NCBI GenBank assembly: GCA_034429695.1
Contig: DAOUGC010000091.1
Coordinates: forward strand, 1-50,132
Direction: 5' to 3'
Length of the DNA stretch: 50,132 nucleotides
DNA from: DAOUGC01 sp034429695
GTDB taxonomy: Bacteria > Chloroflexota > Anaerolineae > Anaerolineales > Anaerolineaceae
Part shown: positions 33,922 through 41,210 of the stretch, one piece after another
Position numbering within the stretch: the stretch's first letter is position 1
How the letters are laid out: the number at the start of each line of letters is the position of its first letter
Program-made: the position numbers and the translations under genes
The notes under the pieces: model-generated
The model's database searches: none
What the model saw: only the letters and a program-made list of their open reading frames with translations
What the model was told of the DNA's origin: nothing

Positions 33922-34366
33922 TCTTTTATGTCACACCTTTCAGTAATCCGATATTGATGCTTGAGCAGCAAATGACTATAACACAACCAAAGCCAATAAG
34001 TTACTTAATGATAAGACACGGATTTGGTTGAGCAGAAATGCCCGATGCCAGTCGATCTGCATAAATGGAGGGAGTACTTTTTTGCTCCCCTGATCCCTCG
34101 TTATCCAAACGTACACGATTGAATTGCCCAAATCATCGTGAAGTCATTATAACTGATATTGTTAAATAATTCCATCGATTCTGCGATTCTCTTAACATTG
34201 TTCTCTTAACATTGTTCTTTTAACATTCCATTCTTATCCACCATCCCATCAGCATGGCAGATCATTGTATTCACAAAGTCCATTGCTTTTTCTTCGGAGC
34301 CATGAGGTGCAATTGCTTCCTACAGCCTTGGGCTTTGGTAAAGCTATCGCCATCGATCCCGGGTTG
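33922..34366. other. AT-rich noncoding gap
   Basis: No credible reading frame is present in this 445-nt stretch between the divergent response regulator and the DUF151 gene. It is clearly more AT-rich than its neighbours and contains the three tandem 14-bp repeats listed separately. No tRNA or known riboswitch is recognised. Confidence 0.6.
34187..34228. repeat. Three tandem 14-bp direct repeats
   Basis: Two identical copies TTCTCTTAACATTG (34187-34200, 34201-34214) and one variant TTCTTTTAACATTC (34215-34228) lie head to tail, about 140 nt before the promoter of the replication gene cluster. A 14-nt period is not a helical multiple. They could be regulator or initiator binding sites, or a simple slippage product. 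Confidence 0.8.
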
Positions 34367-34395
34367 TTGCACATGCATGGTCAACATGTTAGAAT
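34367..34395 (+). promoter_or_regulatory. Sigma-70 promoter of the DUF151-dnaB operon
   Basis: TTGCAC (34367-34372), a 17-nt spacer and TAGAAT (34390-34395). Transcription would begin near 34402. Confidence 0.6.
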
Positions 34396-34447
34396 TATGC
34401 CGTAAGACGATTTAAGCAGCTAGCAAGCCACAGCCTGCACAGCCTGC

Positions 34448-34470
34448 GTCCGTCGGGGGCGGACTTTTTT
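34448..34470 (+). terminator. Intrinsic terminator in the leader of the DUF151-dnaB operon
   Basis: GTCCGTC (34448-34454) pairs with GGCGGAC (34458-34464), with one G-U pair and a 3-nt loop, followed by six T. It lies between the promoter at 34367 and the first gene. Just after it, CCCC and GGGG around ACA can fold over the GGGGAGG ribosome site, and the five G of the terminator could instead pair with the CCCCC. It may be an attenuator, or the end of a small RNA of about 70 nt. Confidence 0.7.
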
Positions 34471-34498
34471 GCACCCCCACAGGGGAGGTACCTGAAAT

Positions 34499-35107
34499 AT
34501 GTCCCGAATGGTAGAAGTGGTTATCGACAGCGTGCGTGTAAGCCTGACCAACCAGCAACGGATTGTCGTCCTGCGCGAACTGGGCATGGAACGTTACCTG
34601 CCGATCTGGATCGGCCCTTACGAAGCAGAAGCCATCACCATTGCTCTGCAGGAGATTGAGGTTGCCCGACCCCAGACGCACGACCTGTTAAAAAATGCCA
34701 TCCATATGCTAAGCGGCAGACTCTTAAGGGTTGAAGTGGTATCTTTGCGTGAAGATGTATTTTATGGAAATCTGGTGGTGGAGGTCAACGGTAGTCAGAT
34801 CGTCAATGTGGATTGCCGCCCATCGGATGCGCTTGCCCTGGCAGTGCGCGCCCATGTTCCGGTGATGGTGGCTCGTGAGGTCATGGAATCAGCCGGTGTG
34901 ATCCCCGAGCAGGATGTGGAAACATCAGAAGCAGACGCAGAAGGCCCCTCATCCAGACGCGAAAATGCCACACCCATGGACAGTGAAGACGGCGAAGACC
35001 GTCTGTCCATCTTTGAGGATTTCCTCCAAAATTTGGACATCGATAATCCGCCTGACTCTTCTGACGAAGACGATGAGCCGGACGAAGGCAAGCCCCGCCA
35101 GACCTGA
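34499..35107 (+). CDS. Bifunctional nuclease domain (DUF151) protein
   Basis: A 202-residue protein. Residues 1-135 are a DUF151/BFN domain: VVLRELGMERYLPIWIGPYEAEAI, then ARPQTHDLLKNAI, then VDCRPSDALALAVR. The family has reported DNase and RNase activity in plants and is widespread in bacteria with unclear roles. The C-terminal 60 residues are strongly acidic and look disordered (SDEDDEPDEGK). GGGGAGG lies upstream of the ATG at 34499; an ATG three codons later is possible. It is the first gene of an apparent replication operon with dnaB, a DnaD-like gene and a DnaC-like gene, which suggests a replication or repair role (inference). Confidence 0.88.
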   Translation: MSRMVEVVIDSVRVSLTNQQRIVVLRELGMERYLPIWIGPYEAEAITIALQEIEVARPQTHDLLKNAIHMLSGRLLRVEVVSLREDVFYGNLVVEVNGSQIVNVDCRPSDALALAVRAHVPVMVAREVMESAGVIPEQDVETSEADAEGPSSRRENATPMDSEDGEDRLSIFEDFLQNLDIDNPPDSSDEDDEPDEGKPRQT

Positions 35108-35125
35108 TATTTTTGCAATGCAAAA

Positions 35126-35160
35126 CCGGGGCAGCCACTTTCAAGCCCCGGTAAATTTTT
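35126..35160 (+). terminator. Hairpin between the DUF151 and dnaB genes
   Basis: A 7-bp stem CCGGGGC (35126-35132) / GCCCCGG (35145-35151) is followed by TAAATTTTT. It is a weak terminator candidate that would lower dnaB read-through rather than split the unit. Confidence 0.5.
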
Positions 35161-35193
35161 CTATTGGTGCATGCCAGACAGGAACGGGCCAGC

Positions 35194-37824
35194 ATGGATG
35201 ACTTCATACCCGCGGATCCCATTTCATCAACGGATGTGCAAACCGCTCTGTACAACCGCCAGGCTGAGGAAGCCGTGCTTGGGGCTGTATTGATCACGCC
35301 CGAAGCCTACTTCTCCATTGCCGAGTTCCTCAATCCTGACGACTTTTACATCATCCGCAACCGCTGGGTGTGGGAGTCATTTATCCGCCTGCACGAAACC
35401 CGCACCCCGATTGACTTTTTAACCGTTTGCGAAGAACTGGACCATCAGGGGCGCCTGTCTGAAGTGGGCGGCGACGCCTATATCATGGCGTTGATCAACC
35501 AGACGCCCACCTCAATGCATTCCGAGGCCTACGCCCACATCGTCGAGCAGTTCTCCATTCGCCGGCGCATGTTGAACGCAGCCAATGAAATGGCGCGTCT
35601 GGCATACGATCAGAGCCAGTCGGTGGATACCATCATTGACGAAGCCGAGAAATCGGTTTTTGGGGTCAGCGAACGCCGCACCCGCAAAGACCTGGTTCCC
35701 ATTAATCAGGTGCTGAGCAATGTTTATGACCACGTCAGCATGTTGTCATCACGCAGCGAGGATATTTTTGGCGTTCCCACCGGGCTGATTGACCTCGATC
35801 ACTTGCTGGGTGGTCTGCAAAAATCTGATCTCCTGATCGTGGCCGGACGCCCTGGCATGGGCAAGACCGGCTTCCTGCTCTCGGTGGCAAAGAACGCCGC
35901 CCAAAAGCACAAGAAACACGTGGCCATCTTCTCGCTGGAAATGTCAAACGAGCAACTGGTGCAACGCCTGATCGCGCAGGAGACCGGCATTGACACCCAG
36001 CGCCTGCGTTCAGGCAAGCTGCAGGAAGACGACTGGCCGCTCTTTACCCACGCCATTGACGTGCTGGGCGACACTCATCTGTATCTGGACGACACACCGG
36101 CCATCACTCCGCTGCAATTGCGCACCAAATGCCGCCGTTTGCATCTGGAATATGGCCTTGACCTGATCATTGTGGACTACCTGCAGCTCATGTCAGCCGA
36201 CTCGCGCAACGACAACCGCGTGCAGGAGGTCTCCTACATCTCCCGCAATTTGAAGGTGCTGGCGCGCGAACTGAACGTGCCTGTGCTCACCGCGGCGCAG
36301 CTTTCCCGCGCCGTCGAGCAGCGCACCGACAAGCGGCCTGTGCTCTCGGACCTGCGTGAGTCCGGTTGCCTCACCGGCGATACACGCATCACCCTCGCCT
36401 CCGGAGAACAAGCATTAATTGCAGATCTGGTTGGCAAACAACCCGAAGTCATATGCATGGACGATCAGGGAAGGATGATCGTTAAACCCGCCTCAAAAAT
36501 CTGGTTGACCGGTCACCGCCCGGTATATCGCATGGTCCTGGCCAGTGGAAGGGAAATTCGAGCAACAGATAATCATCCATTCCGAATGCTCACTGACTGG
36601 CGTCCGCTTGGGGATCTGCAACCCGGCGATCGCATCGCCATTCCATCCACTTACTCCAGGTGGGTGGACAATGAGACAGAATGGTCTGATGCCCGACTGA
36701 TACTGCTTGGTCAGATGATCGGCGACGGATGTTATGTTAACCGGCAGCCTTTGCACTATACAAGTGCATCCATGACAAACATCAAGGTTGTTCGCGACGC
36801 TGCTCTGGTTGAATTTGGTATAGATGGAAGGATTGTACAGCAAGAAAATTGGTTCCACCTGTACCTATCGGCCAGTGCAAATAAATGGAACCCCAATCCG
36901 ATGCGTGTGTGGTTGCGGCAATTGGGTATTGACGGTCACCATTCGTATGAGAAATACCTGCCTGGCATTATCTTTTCTTTACCCACAGAAAAGATTGCGT
37001 TGCTTCTCCGCCATCTGTGGGCGACCGATGGCAGCATCGGCCTGAAGAAAACCACCAATAGACAGGCAGGTCACATCTATTACGCCACCACCAGCAAAAA
37101 ACTGGCTGAACAAATTCAACTTCTCCTAAACTTCCTTGGAATCCAATCCCGTGTTTCGAAGGTGACCAAGAAGGGTTACCGTCCCGGTTATCATGTAAGT
37201 GTTTCAGGAAGAGATAGCCAACTGGCATTTGCTCAAAGAGTTGGTGCATTTGGAGATCGTTTATCCTCCCTAGAAAAATTGGTCAATTTCCTGGAACCAA
37301 GGAAATCCAATCCCAACCGTAACACCATTCCCATTGAAGTCTGGGGACTGGTAAAGAACCGGATGCACGAATTAGGCATCACCCAGCGAGAAATGGCAGC
37401 CATGCGAGGTACTTCGTATGGTGGGGATGCACACTTTGGATTTGCGCCCACACGTCCCATCCTGGAAAATTATGCCGAACTGTTGCAAGATGCTGAACTA
37501 CACACCATTGCTGACGCCGAGATTTACTGGGATGAAGTGATCAGTATCGTACCCGATGGTGAAGAAGATGTATTTGACATGACGGTTCCAGAAGCGCACA
37601 ATTTTGTCGCAAATGGAATTCTGGTACATAACAGTCTTGAGCAGGACGCTGACATCGTGATGTTCATCCACCGCCCCGATGCGATGGAAAAAGAAAGCCC
37701 CAAACAGGCCATCGCCGAGATCATCGTTGCAAAACACCGTAACGGCCCCACCCATCCCGGCATCGAGCTGGTCTTCCTCAATAACCTGGCGCGCTTTGAA
37801 AATGCCGCCACCATGCGGAGATGA
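35194..37824 (+). CDS. dnaB: Replicative DNA helicase DnaB with intein
   Basis: An 876-residue precursor that yields a 454-residue helicase after protein splicing. The N-terminal DnaB domain begins at RQAEEAVLGAVL; the RecA-like domain has Walker A GRPGMGKT (218-225), SLEMSNEQL, and the Walker B/motif 3 region LIIVDYLQLM. The intein interrupts motif 4 between LSDLRESG and SLEQDADIVMF. The mature hexamer unwinds DNA at replication forks. The ATG at 35194 was chosen over 35164 because family alignment begins there; AGGA lies upstream. The DnaD-like and DnaC-like genes follow immediately and probably supply its loading factors. Confidence 0.97.
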   Translation: MDDFIPADPISSTDVQTALYNRQAEEAVLGAVLITPEAYFSIAEFLNPDDFYIIRNRWVWESFIRLHETRTPIDFLTVCEELDHQGRLSEVGGDAYIMALINQTPTSMHSEAYAHIVEQFSIRRRMLNAANEMARLAYDQSQSVDTIIDEAEKSVFGVSERRTRKDLVPINQVLSNVYDHVSMLSSRSEDIFGVPTGLIDLDHLLGGLQKSDLLIVAGRPGMGKTGFLLSVAKNAAQKHKKHVAIFSLEMSNEQLVQRLIAQETGIDTQRLRSGKLQEDDWPLFTHAIDVLGDTHLYLDDTPAITPLQLRTKCRRLHLEYGLDLIIVDYLQLMSADSRNDNRVQEVSYISRNLKVLARELNVPVLTAAQLSRAVEQRTDKRPVLSDLRESGCLTGDTRITLASGEQALIADLVGKQPEVICMDDQGRMIVKPASKIWLTGHRPVYRMVLASGREIRATDNHPFRMLTDWRPLGDLQPGDRIAIPSTYSRWVDNETEWSDARLILLGQMIGDGCYVNRQPLHYTSASMTNIKVVRDAALVEFGIDGRIVQQENWFHLYLSASANKWNPNPMRVWLRQLGIDGHHSYEKYLPGIIFSLPTEKIALLLRHLWATDGSIGLKKTTNRQAGHIYYATTSKKLAEQIQLLLNFLGIQSRVSKVTKKGYRPGYHVSVSGRDSQLAFAQRVGAFGDRLSSLEKLVNFLEPRKSNPNRNTIPIEVWGLVKNRMHELGITQREMAAMRGTSYGGDAHFGFAPTRPILENYAELLQDAELHTIADAEIYWDEVISIVPDGEEDVFDMTVPEAHNFVANGILVHNSLEQDADIVMFIHRPDAMEKESPKQAIAEIIVAKHRNGPTHPGIELVFLNNLARFENAATMRR
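36367..37632 (+). mobile_element. DnaB intein with LAGLIDADG homing endonuclease
   Basis: A 422-residue in-frame insertion (precursor residues 392-813). Splicing residues are intact: Cys392 at the N-junction (CLTGDTRITLASG), block B TDNH, the terminal His812-Asn813 (GILVHN), and Ser814 as the +1 residue. The endonuclease carries both acidic motifs, LLGQMIGDGC and LLRHLWATDGSI. A helix-turn-helix-like stretch (LGITQREMAAMRG) lies near the end of it. The site is the same as that of the Synechocystis Ssp DnaB intein. The DNA is AT-richer than the flanking extein. Everything visible suggests it can splice and may still home. Confidence 0.95.
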
Positions 37825-37830
37825 CGCCCC

Positions 37831-38535
37831 ATGCCGCCATTTGAAGGTTTTTCCGCCGGCAAGGCGCGCCTTACACGGGTTCCAGCCCAATTTTTTACCG
37901 ACCTGCTCGGTGAGATCGACAACCTGGCTGAACTCAAAGTCTGCCTGTATGTGATCTGGTATCTGGACCAGCAGGAAGGCGACATCCGTTTTCTCTCCCA
38001 CGCCGATATTGCCGCTGATCGGCGCTTCATGAAGGGCATGGGCGCAACGCGCATCTCCGCCGAGGAAGCCCTCAACGACGGGCTGGAACGCGCCGTGGGC
38101 CGCGGCATCCTGCTGCGCGCCCTGGCTGAAAACGCCGATCCTTCCAGCGCGCTGTACTTCCTGAATACAGCCAGGGGCAGGGCTGCACTGCAGGCTTACG
38201 GCAAGGGCGAGTGGTCCCCGCAGGGTGTGGCACGCGCCCCCCTGGCGCTGGAAATGGAACGCCCCAACATCTTCCGTCTGTATGAAGAAAACATCGGGCC
38301 GCTCACCCCGATGATCGCTGAAATGCTGCGTGATGCAGAACAACAATATCCCATGCGCTGGATTGAAGAAGCGGTGCGCATTGCCGTGGAGAATAACGCC
38401 AGAAGCTGGCGCTATATCGACAAGATCCTGCAATCCTGGCAGAGGAGGGAACCCGATGGCGCGAATAGACGAGACCCTGAAAAAGATCGCAGAAGATACC
38501 TTGAGGGCGAATTCAGCGAATTCATCGAACACTGA
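37831..38535 (+). CDS. DnaD-domain replication protein
   Basis: A 234-residue protein. The first half (about 1-115) fits a DnaD N-terminal winged helix (IDNLAELKVCLYVIWYL). Residues about 145-205 are the DnaD/DnaB2 C-terminal domain: IFRLYEENIGPLTPMIAEML, then WIEEAVRIAVENNARSWRYI and ILQSW. In Firmicutes such proteins remodel DNA and help recruit the helicase. It lies 6 nt after dnaB, and its last 80 nt overlap the start of the DnaC-like gene in another frame. The start codon is ATG at 37831; the ribosome site is poor and translation may be coupled to dnaB. Confidence 0.88.
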   Translation: MPPFEGFSAGKARLTRVPAQFFTDLLGEIDNLAELKVCLYVIWYLDQQEGDIRFLSHADIAADRRFMKGMGATRISAEEALNDGLERAVGRGILLRALAENADPSSALYFLNTARGRAALQAYGKGEWSPQGVARAPLALEMERPNIFRLYEENIGPLTPMIAEMLRDAEQQYPMRWIEEAVRIAVENNARSWRYIDKILQSWQRREPDGANRRDPEKDRRRYLEGEFSEFIEH

Positions 38536-39886
38536 CAGCGGCGCGTCTTCATCCAACCTGCCGGGCGACCCCAACTGCCCGATCTGCGGCGGTATTGGCT
38601 TTGTGCGCCAGGACGTGCCGCTTTCGCACCCCGATTTTGGCCGCCTGCAGGTATGCACCTGCCGGCGTGAATCAATGGCCTCTGCCATGCAGGAACGCCT
38701 CCACCGGCTGAGCAACCTGGATGCCTACAAGGACATGACCTTCGAGACCTTCCGCGCGCAGGGCCGCCTGGACCTGGGCGATCAGCAGGTCAAGTCGCTC
38801 GAGGTTGCCCTGTCTCATTCCCGGCAATACGCCGGAACGCTCAACGGCTGGCTGCTGCTGATGGGCGGCTACGGCGCGGGTAAGACCCACCTGGCGGCGG
38901 CAATCGCCAATTTTGTCGTTTCGATGGGTGTACCCACCCTGTTCCTCACCGTGCCTGATCTGCTGGACTGGTTGCGTTATTCCTATGGCAGCACCGACGC
39001 CAGCTATGAAGAACGCTTCGACGAGATCCGCAACATCCGCCTGCTGGTGTTGGACGACCTGGGCACGCAAAATGCCACCGCATGGGCGCAGGAAAAGCTG
39101 TACCAGATCATCAACCATCGCTACACCAACCGCCTGCCGACCGTGATTACCACGAATTTGAAATTGAGCGAAATCGAGGGCCGCATACGCTCGCGCATGG
39201 AAGATGAACACCTGGTGACGCGCGTTGAGATCAACGCGCCAGATTACCGCTCACCGGTGCGCGATACAGGTCAGATTCCGCTCTCCACGCTGCACCTGCA
39301 CACTGGCCGGACATTTGGCAATTTCAGCCTGCGCGAGCCGGAACGCCTGCCAACCGAACAACAGCGCAGCCTGGAAAAAGCCTTCCGCGCCGCCCACCAG
39401 TTTGCCGAAAAACCACGCGGCTGGTTAATGCTGATGGGACAATATGGAACCGGCAAGACGCATCTGGCGGCAGCCATCGGCAACTACCGCAACAGCGAGG
39501 GCGACACCCCCATGTTTGTGGTGGTTCCAGATCTGCTCGACCATCTGCGCGCCACATTCAGCCCCAGCAGTTCGGTCTCTTACGACAACCTGTTTGACCA
39601 GGTGCGCATGGTTCCGCTGCTGATCCTTGACGACCTGGGGACGCAAAGCGCCACCCCCTGGGCGCGCGAGAAGCTGTATCAGATCTTCAATTACCGCTAC
39701 AACGCCGAGCTGCCCACCGTGATCACCACCTCCGGCACGCTCGAAGAAACCGACCCGCGCATCCGCAGCCGCATGCTCGACAAGCGCCTGTGCGATATTT
39801 ATGTGATCGACGCGCCACCCTACCGCATGATTGCCGCCAATGGCGAAACCGCGGCGCGCAAGCCAAAACGAACAACCCCGCGATAA
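38456..39886 (+). CDS. Helicase loader, DnaC/DnaI-like, with two tandem AAA+ domains
   Basis: A 476-residue protein. The N-terminal region has a zinc-binding pattern (Cys41, Cys44, Cys67, Cys69). Two complete DnaC/IstB-type AAA+ domains follow. Domain 1 has Walker A GGYGAGKT (137-144), Walker B VLDDLGTQ (198-205), sensor ITTN (231-234) and RIRSRM (243-248). Domain 2 has GQYGTGKT (328-335), ILDDLGTQ (390-397), ITTS (423-426) and RIRSRM (435-440). Typical loaders are about 250-310 residues with one AAA+ domain, so this is an internal duplication. The ATG at 38456 follows GGAGGG and lies inside the DnaD-like gene. It likely loads or assembles DnaB (inference). Confidence 0.9.
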   Translation: MARIDETLKKIAEDTLRANSANSSNTDSGASSSNLPGDPNCPICGGIGFVRQDVPLSHPDFGRLQVCTCRRESMASAMQERLHRLSNLDAYKDMTFETFRAQGRLDLGDQQVKSLEVALSHSRQYAGTLNGWLLLMGGYGAGKTHLAAAIANFVVSMGVPTLFLTVPDLLDWLRYSYGSTDASYEERFDEIRNIRLLVLDDLGTQNATAWAQEKLYQIINHRYTNRLPTVITTNLKLSEIEGRIRSRMEDEHLVTRVEINAPDYRSPVRDTGQIPLSTLHLHTGRTFGNFSLREPERLPTEQQRSLEKAFRAAHQFAEKPRGWLMLMGQYGTGKTHLAAAIGNYRNSEGDTPMFVVVPDLLDHLRATFSPSSSVSYDNLFDQVRMVPLLILDDLGTQSATPWAREKLYQIFNYRYNAELPTVITTSGTLEETDPRIRSRMLDKRLCDIYVIDAPPYRMIAANGETAARKPKRTTPR

Positions 39887-39900
39887 TTGCTTCCACCGCC

Positions 39901-39929
39901 TTGACCCAGGCGGATTTAGGACGTAGAAT
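39901..39929 (+). promoter_or_regulatory. Sigma-70 promoter of the cobalamin riboswitch
   Basis: TTGACC (39901-39906), a 17-nt spacer and TAGAAT (39924-39929). A short hairpin CCGCCT / AGGCGG (39896-39913) spans the -35 and may mark the end of the upstream operon. Confidence 0.75.
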
Positions 39930-39941
39930 AATCATGACAAT

Positions 39942-40152
39942 CGAATAGTTCTTCCAGCCGCCGCATTATTGCGGCAATGGCGAAACCGGTGAAAATCCGG
40001 TACTGTCGCGCAACTGTGAGTTCTGACACGCTCAGGACAAGTCAGGTCGACCACCTGGAAGAGTTCGCCACAACCTCGCAGAAAGGAGGTGGGAACATCA
40101 GCCAACTGGTATGATTTTTCCCTTCCCTGTCACGCGACAGGGAAGTTTTTTT
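39942..40152 (+). promoter_or_regulatory. Cobalamin riboswitch
   Basis: The leader carries the conserved core GCGAAACCGGTGAAAATCC (about 39998-40016) followed by TACTGTCGCGCAACTGT. The B12-box-type AAGTCAGGTCGACCACCTGG lies at about 40039-40058. The outer stem CGAA..TTCCAG / CTGGAA..TTCG closes at about 40067. The expression platform is the intrinsic terminator at 40122-40152. Binding of adenosyl- or another cobalamin should favour termination and shut off the importer genes downstream. The 340-nt gap 39887-40226 is thus filled by promoter, aptamer and terminator. Confidence 0.9.
40122..40152 (+). terminator. Riboswitch expression-platform terminator
   Basis: A perfect 10-bp stem CTTCCCTGTC / GACAGGGAAG with a 4-nt loop is followed by seven T (40146-40152). 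Confidence 0.9.
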
Positions 40153-40226
40153 ACCGGGCTGCGCCTGAGATTCACACCGCCGCTGCGCCAATTGCCACAA
40201 CCCAGAAACAAGGAGTAGCCCAGATC

Positions 40227-41198
40227 ATGAAACGCATCCCTTTCTTCATCCTCTTGTTGCTCAGCCTGCTGCTGGCCGCCTGCGCTCCGCAGCCCGTCGC
40301 TCCGGCTGACCAGCCCGTTTCGCCCCAGGTTACCGAAACTGCACAAGCCCCCACCCCGCTGGAGCTGGTGGATGGCATGGGCCGCACGGTCACCCTGCTG
40401 GAACCGGCAAAAACGGTCGTCTCGCTGGCGCCATCCAACACCGAACTGCTGTTTGCCGTCAACGCCGGTGAACAGGTGATCGCCCGTGATGACTTCTCAG
40501 ACTATCCGGCTGAAGCTGTCGAGCTGCCCACCATCGGCGGGTCAATGGGCAACCTGAATTATGAAGAGATTGCCCGCCTGCAGCCCGACCTGGTGCTTGC
40601 CGCCGGAATCATCACTGCAGAACAGGTGAAGGCACTTGAAGACCTGGGTCTCACCGTTTATTACCTGGCCAACCCCACTGATTTTGAAGGGCTGTACGCC
40701 AATATTTTCGTCGTGGGTCAATTGACCGGCCACGGACCCGAAGCCGGTGAGCTGATCACCAGCCTGCGCAACCGTGTGGAGGCTGTAACCGCAGCGCTTG
40801 GTTCGGTGACGGAACGCCCCACGGTATTCTACGAACTGGATGCTTCTGACCCGGCCAAACCGTGGACGGCCGGACCTGGCACTTTTGTGGATTATTTGAT
40901 CGCCCAGGCGGGCGGAAGCAACATCGGCGCCAACCTCAGCGGTGAATGGGCGCAGATCAGCCAGGAAGAACTGATCGTACAGGACCCCGACCTCATCCTG
41001 CTGGGAGACTCTGCTTACGGCATCACGGTTGAATCAGTGGCTGCCCGTGCTGGTTGGGAAACCCTGAGTGCTGTGCAAAATGAGAAGGTCTTCCCATTTG
41101 ATGATGATTTGGTCAGCCGCCCATCCCACCGCATGGTGGACGGGCTGGTGACGCTGGCAAAGCTGATCCACCCCGACCTGGCAGCCAACCTGCAATAA
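40227..41198 (+). CDS. Cobalamin/iron-siderophore-type ABC binding lipoprotein (BtuF-like)
   Basis: A 323-residue solute-binding lipoprotein with lipobox LAAC (Cys19). The class III fold opens with ELVDGMGRTVTLLEPAKTVVSLAPSNTELL, typical of BtuF/FepB-type proteins, and has GGSMGNLNYEEIARLQPDLVLA. The cobalamin riboswitch upstream makes vitamin B12 or a corrinoid the likely ligand rather than heme or siderophore (inference). AAGGAG precedes the ATG at 40227, which opens the signal peptide. Permease and ATPase genes follow at once. Confidence 0.9.
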   Translation: MKRIPFFILLLLSLLLAACAPQPVAPADQPVSPQVTETAQAPTPLELVDGMGRTVTLLEPAKTVVSLAPSNTELLFAVNAGEQVIARDDFSDYPAEAVELPTIGGSMGNLNYEEIARLQPDLVLAAGIITAEQVKALEDLGLTVYYLANPTDFEGLYANIFVVGQLTGHGPEAGELITSLRNRVEAVTAALGSVTERPTVFYELDASDPAKPWTAGPGTFVDYLIAQAGGSNIGANLSGEWAQISQEELIVQDPDLILLGDSAYGITVESVAARAGWETLSAVQNEKVFPFDDDLVSRPSHRMVDGLVTLAKLIHPDLAANLQ

Positions 41199-41210
41199 GA
41201 CAGGATCAAC

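Noticed and set aside
34187..34228. CRISPR array
   Set aside because: The 14-bp units abut without spacers and there are only three copies; no cas genes are present.
38456..38535. Frameshift joining the DnaD-like and DnaC-like genes
   Set aside because: The overlap is 80 nt, both reading frames are intact, and the second gene has its own GGAGGG site and a natural N-terminus.
37498..38715. Long antisense reading frame (405 codons) opposite the end of dnaB and the DnaD-like gene
   Set aside because: It lies over two well-supported genes, has no ribosome site, and its composition reflects the codon bias of the opposite strand.
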